Positions 63,244-64,000 of a stretch of DNA of 64,000 nucleotides are shown in pieces. The translations under genes and the position numbers were made by a program. The first letter of the stretch is position 1, and each line of letters starts with the position of its first letter. The stretch is from Massariosphaeria phaeospora (taxonomy: Eukaryota > Ascomycota > Dothideomycetes > Pleosporales): NCBI GenBank assembly GCA_011032825.1, contig JAADJZ010000013.1, positions 62,001-126,000 on the forward strand, written 5' to 3'. The notes below the pieces were generated by a model, which did no database searches, was not told the origin of the DNA, and saw only the letters and a list, made by a program, of their open reading frames with translations.

Positions 63244-64000
63244 ATGAAGCTCATCATCGTCGGCGCAACCGGGTTTGTTGGCAAGGAACTCCTTCGCCAG
63301 AGCCTCCAGCGAAGCGACATCACATCTGTTGTCGCCGTCTCTCGTCGCGCACTGCCACCCGGAACTTCCGCAAAGCTCAGATCAGTCATTGTCAAGGACT
63401 ACGACCAGTACACTGAGGAAGCAAAAAAGGAATTTGCAGGTGCGAACGCGTGCATCTGGTACCTGCTGCTTCTTTGTATTGCATTCGTGAATCGGCGCTA
63501 ATGACGCGCTCCCAGGACCATCGCCATCACGCCCTCCAAGTCCTCCGCAGTCCCCTGGGACGAAGTCGTACGGGTATGTCAGACCTCTGCACTCGTAGGT
63601 CTGCGCGCCATCTACGAGTCTGGGGTCGCAAAGCCGTTTCGCCACATCTACATGAGCGGTGTCGCTGCGGAGCGAGACCAGAGCAAGACGCCAAGCTTCA
63701 AGCCCAAGTACAGCCTCATGAGGGTAAGTTTACTGCGCCTTCTCGTGAAGTGGTGAATTGACACTCCCAGGGCGAGACTGAGAGCCAGGTCCTGGCGTTC
63801 GCCAACGAACACCCCGGCGAGATCGAGGCCACAGTCGCCAAACCGGGCCTCATCACGGAGCCGTGGAATATTCCGAAGCGAGCGTTCGCCACTGTGCTGG
63901 GCTGGACTGTGTCGTTGCCGAGTATTTATGTCGGGCAGATTGCTACGGCTATGCTTGACCAGGTGGTTAACGGTATAGAGAAGGATCCGCTGTTAAACGT
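63244..64000 (+). CDS. NAD(P)-binding Rossmann protein (NAD-dependent epimerase-like), partial at window end
   Basis: Exons 63244-63458, 63516-63723, 63771 to beyond 64000 (introns 57 and 47 bp). Starts MKLIIVGATGFVGKELLRQS, with the dinucleotide motif GATGFVG. Joins across introns give NACIWTIAITPSKSSAVPW and KYSLMRGETESQVLAFANEH. Later ATVAKPGLITEPWNIPKR resembles the K-P-G region of atypical short-chain dehydrogenase/HTATIP2-like proteins (NAD(P)H-binding, no clear Tyr-x-x-x-Lys seen, although HIYMSGVAAE is in its place). The substrate is unknown. The 3' end lies outside the window. Confidence 0.8.

Overview
This window is nuclear DNA of a filamentous ascomycete (Pezizomycotina; Dothideomycetes is my guess, not proven). 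The evidence is 45-65 bp introns with GT..AG borders and CTAAC-type branch sites, fungal gene families (VAC1/PEP7, MET8, a U6 methyltransferase, HSPA12-like Hsp70, proteinase-K-type subtilase, GFA protein, TPP decarboxylase-like enzyme), pogo/Fot1, hAT and Helitron transposons, and nonsense mutations of the CAR-to-TAR type expected from repeat-induced point mutation (RIP). Exon structures below were built by hand from reading frame, splice sites and family similarity known from memory; no search was run.

Layout. 0.5-19.7 kb is a normal gene-rich block: VAC1-like endosomal FYVE protein (-), MET8-like sirohaem enzyme (+), METTL16-like methyltransferase (+), a long gene-poor stretch (5.6-7.2 kb), an RGG protein (-), an unknown 410-aa protein (+), two single-pass membrane proteins (-), a coiled-coil protein (-), and a divergent pair of an AIG1/GIMAP-like GTPase (-) and an HSPA12-like Hsp70 (+).

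19.8-35.9 kb is a nested transposon island. The outer layer is a terminal-inverted-repeat (TIR) element, with TIRs of about 480 bp, whose only visible gene is an intact F-box/ankyrin-repeat protein. Its left TIR is split by a 10.3-kb Helitron. The Helitron's helicase gene is in turn split by a 3.0-kb hAT element with a perfect 8-bp target duplication. A 2.6-kb pogo-like element with 94-bp identical TIRs lies 19 bp after the ankyrin gene stop codon. The Helitron and hAT are full of RIP-type stops; the ankyrin gene is intact.

35.9-51.2 kb is a mixed, decaying region: a small protein, a tandem duplication, an intact secreted subtilase, an unknown 274-aa protein, and three coiled-coil protein loci that each carry one in-frame TAR stop. 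One of these is also split by a second, RIP-damaged pogo element whose removal restores the frame exactly.

51.2-64 kb is again ordinary: Sulfotransfer_4-type protein (-), SET protein with a hydrophobic N-terminus (-), TPP enzyme whose start codon is split by an intron (+), two single-pass membrane proteins (+), GFA protein (-), a 113-bp MITE, an ABHD12-like hydrolase (+), and the 5' part of an NAD(P)-binding Rossmann protein running off the window end (+). No rRNA, tRNA or CRISPR array could be supported.
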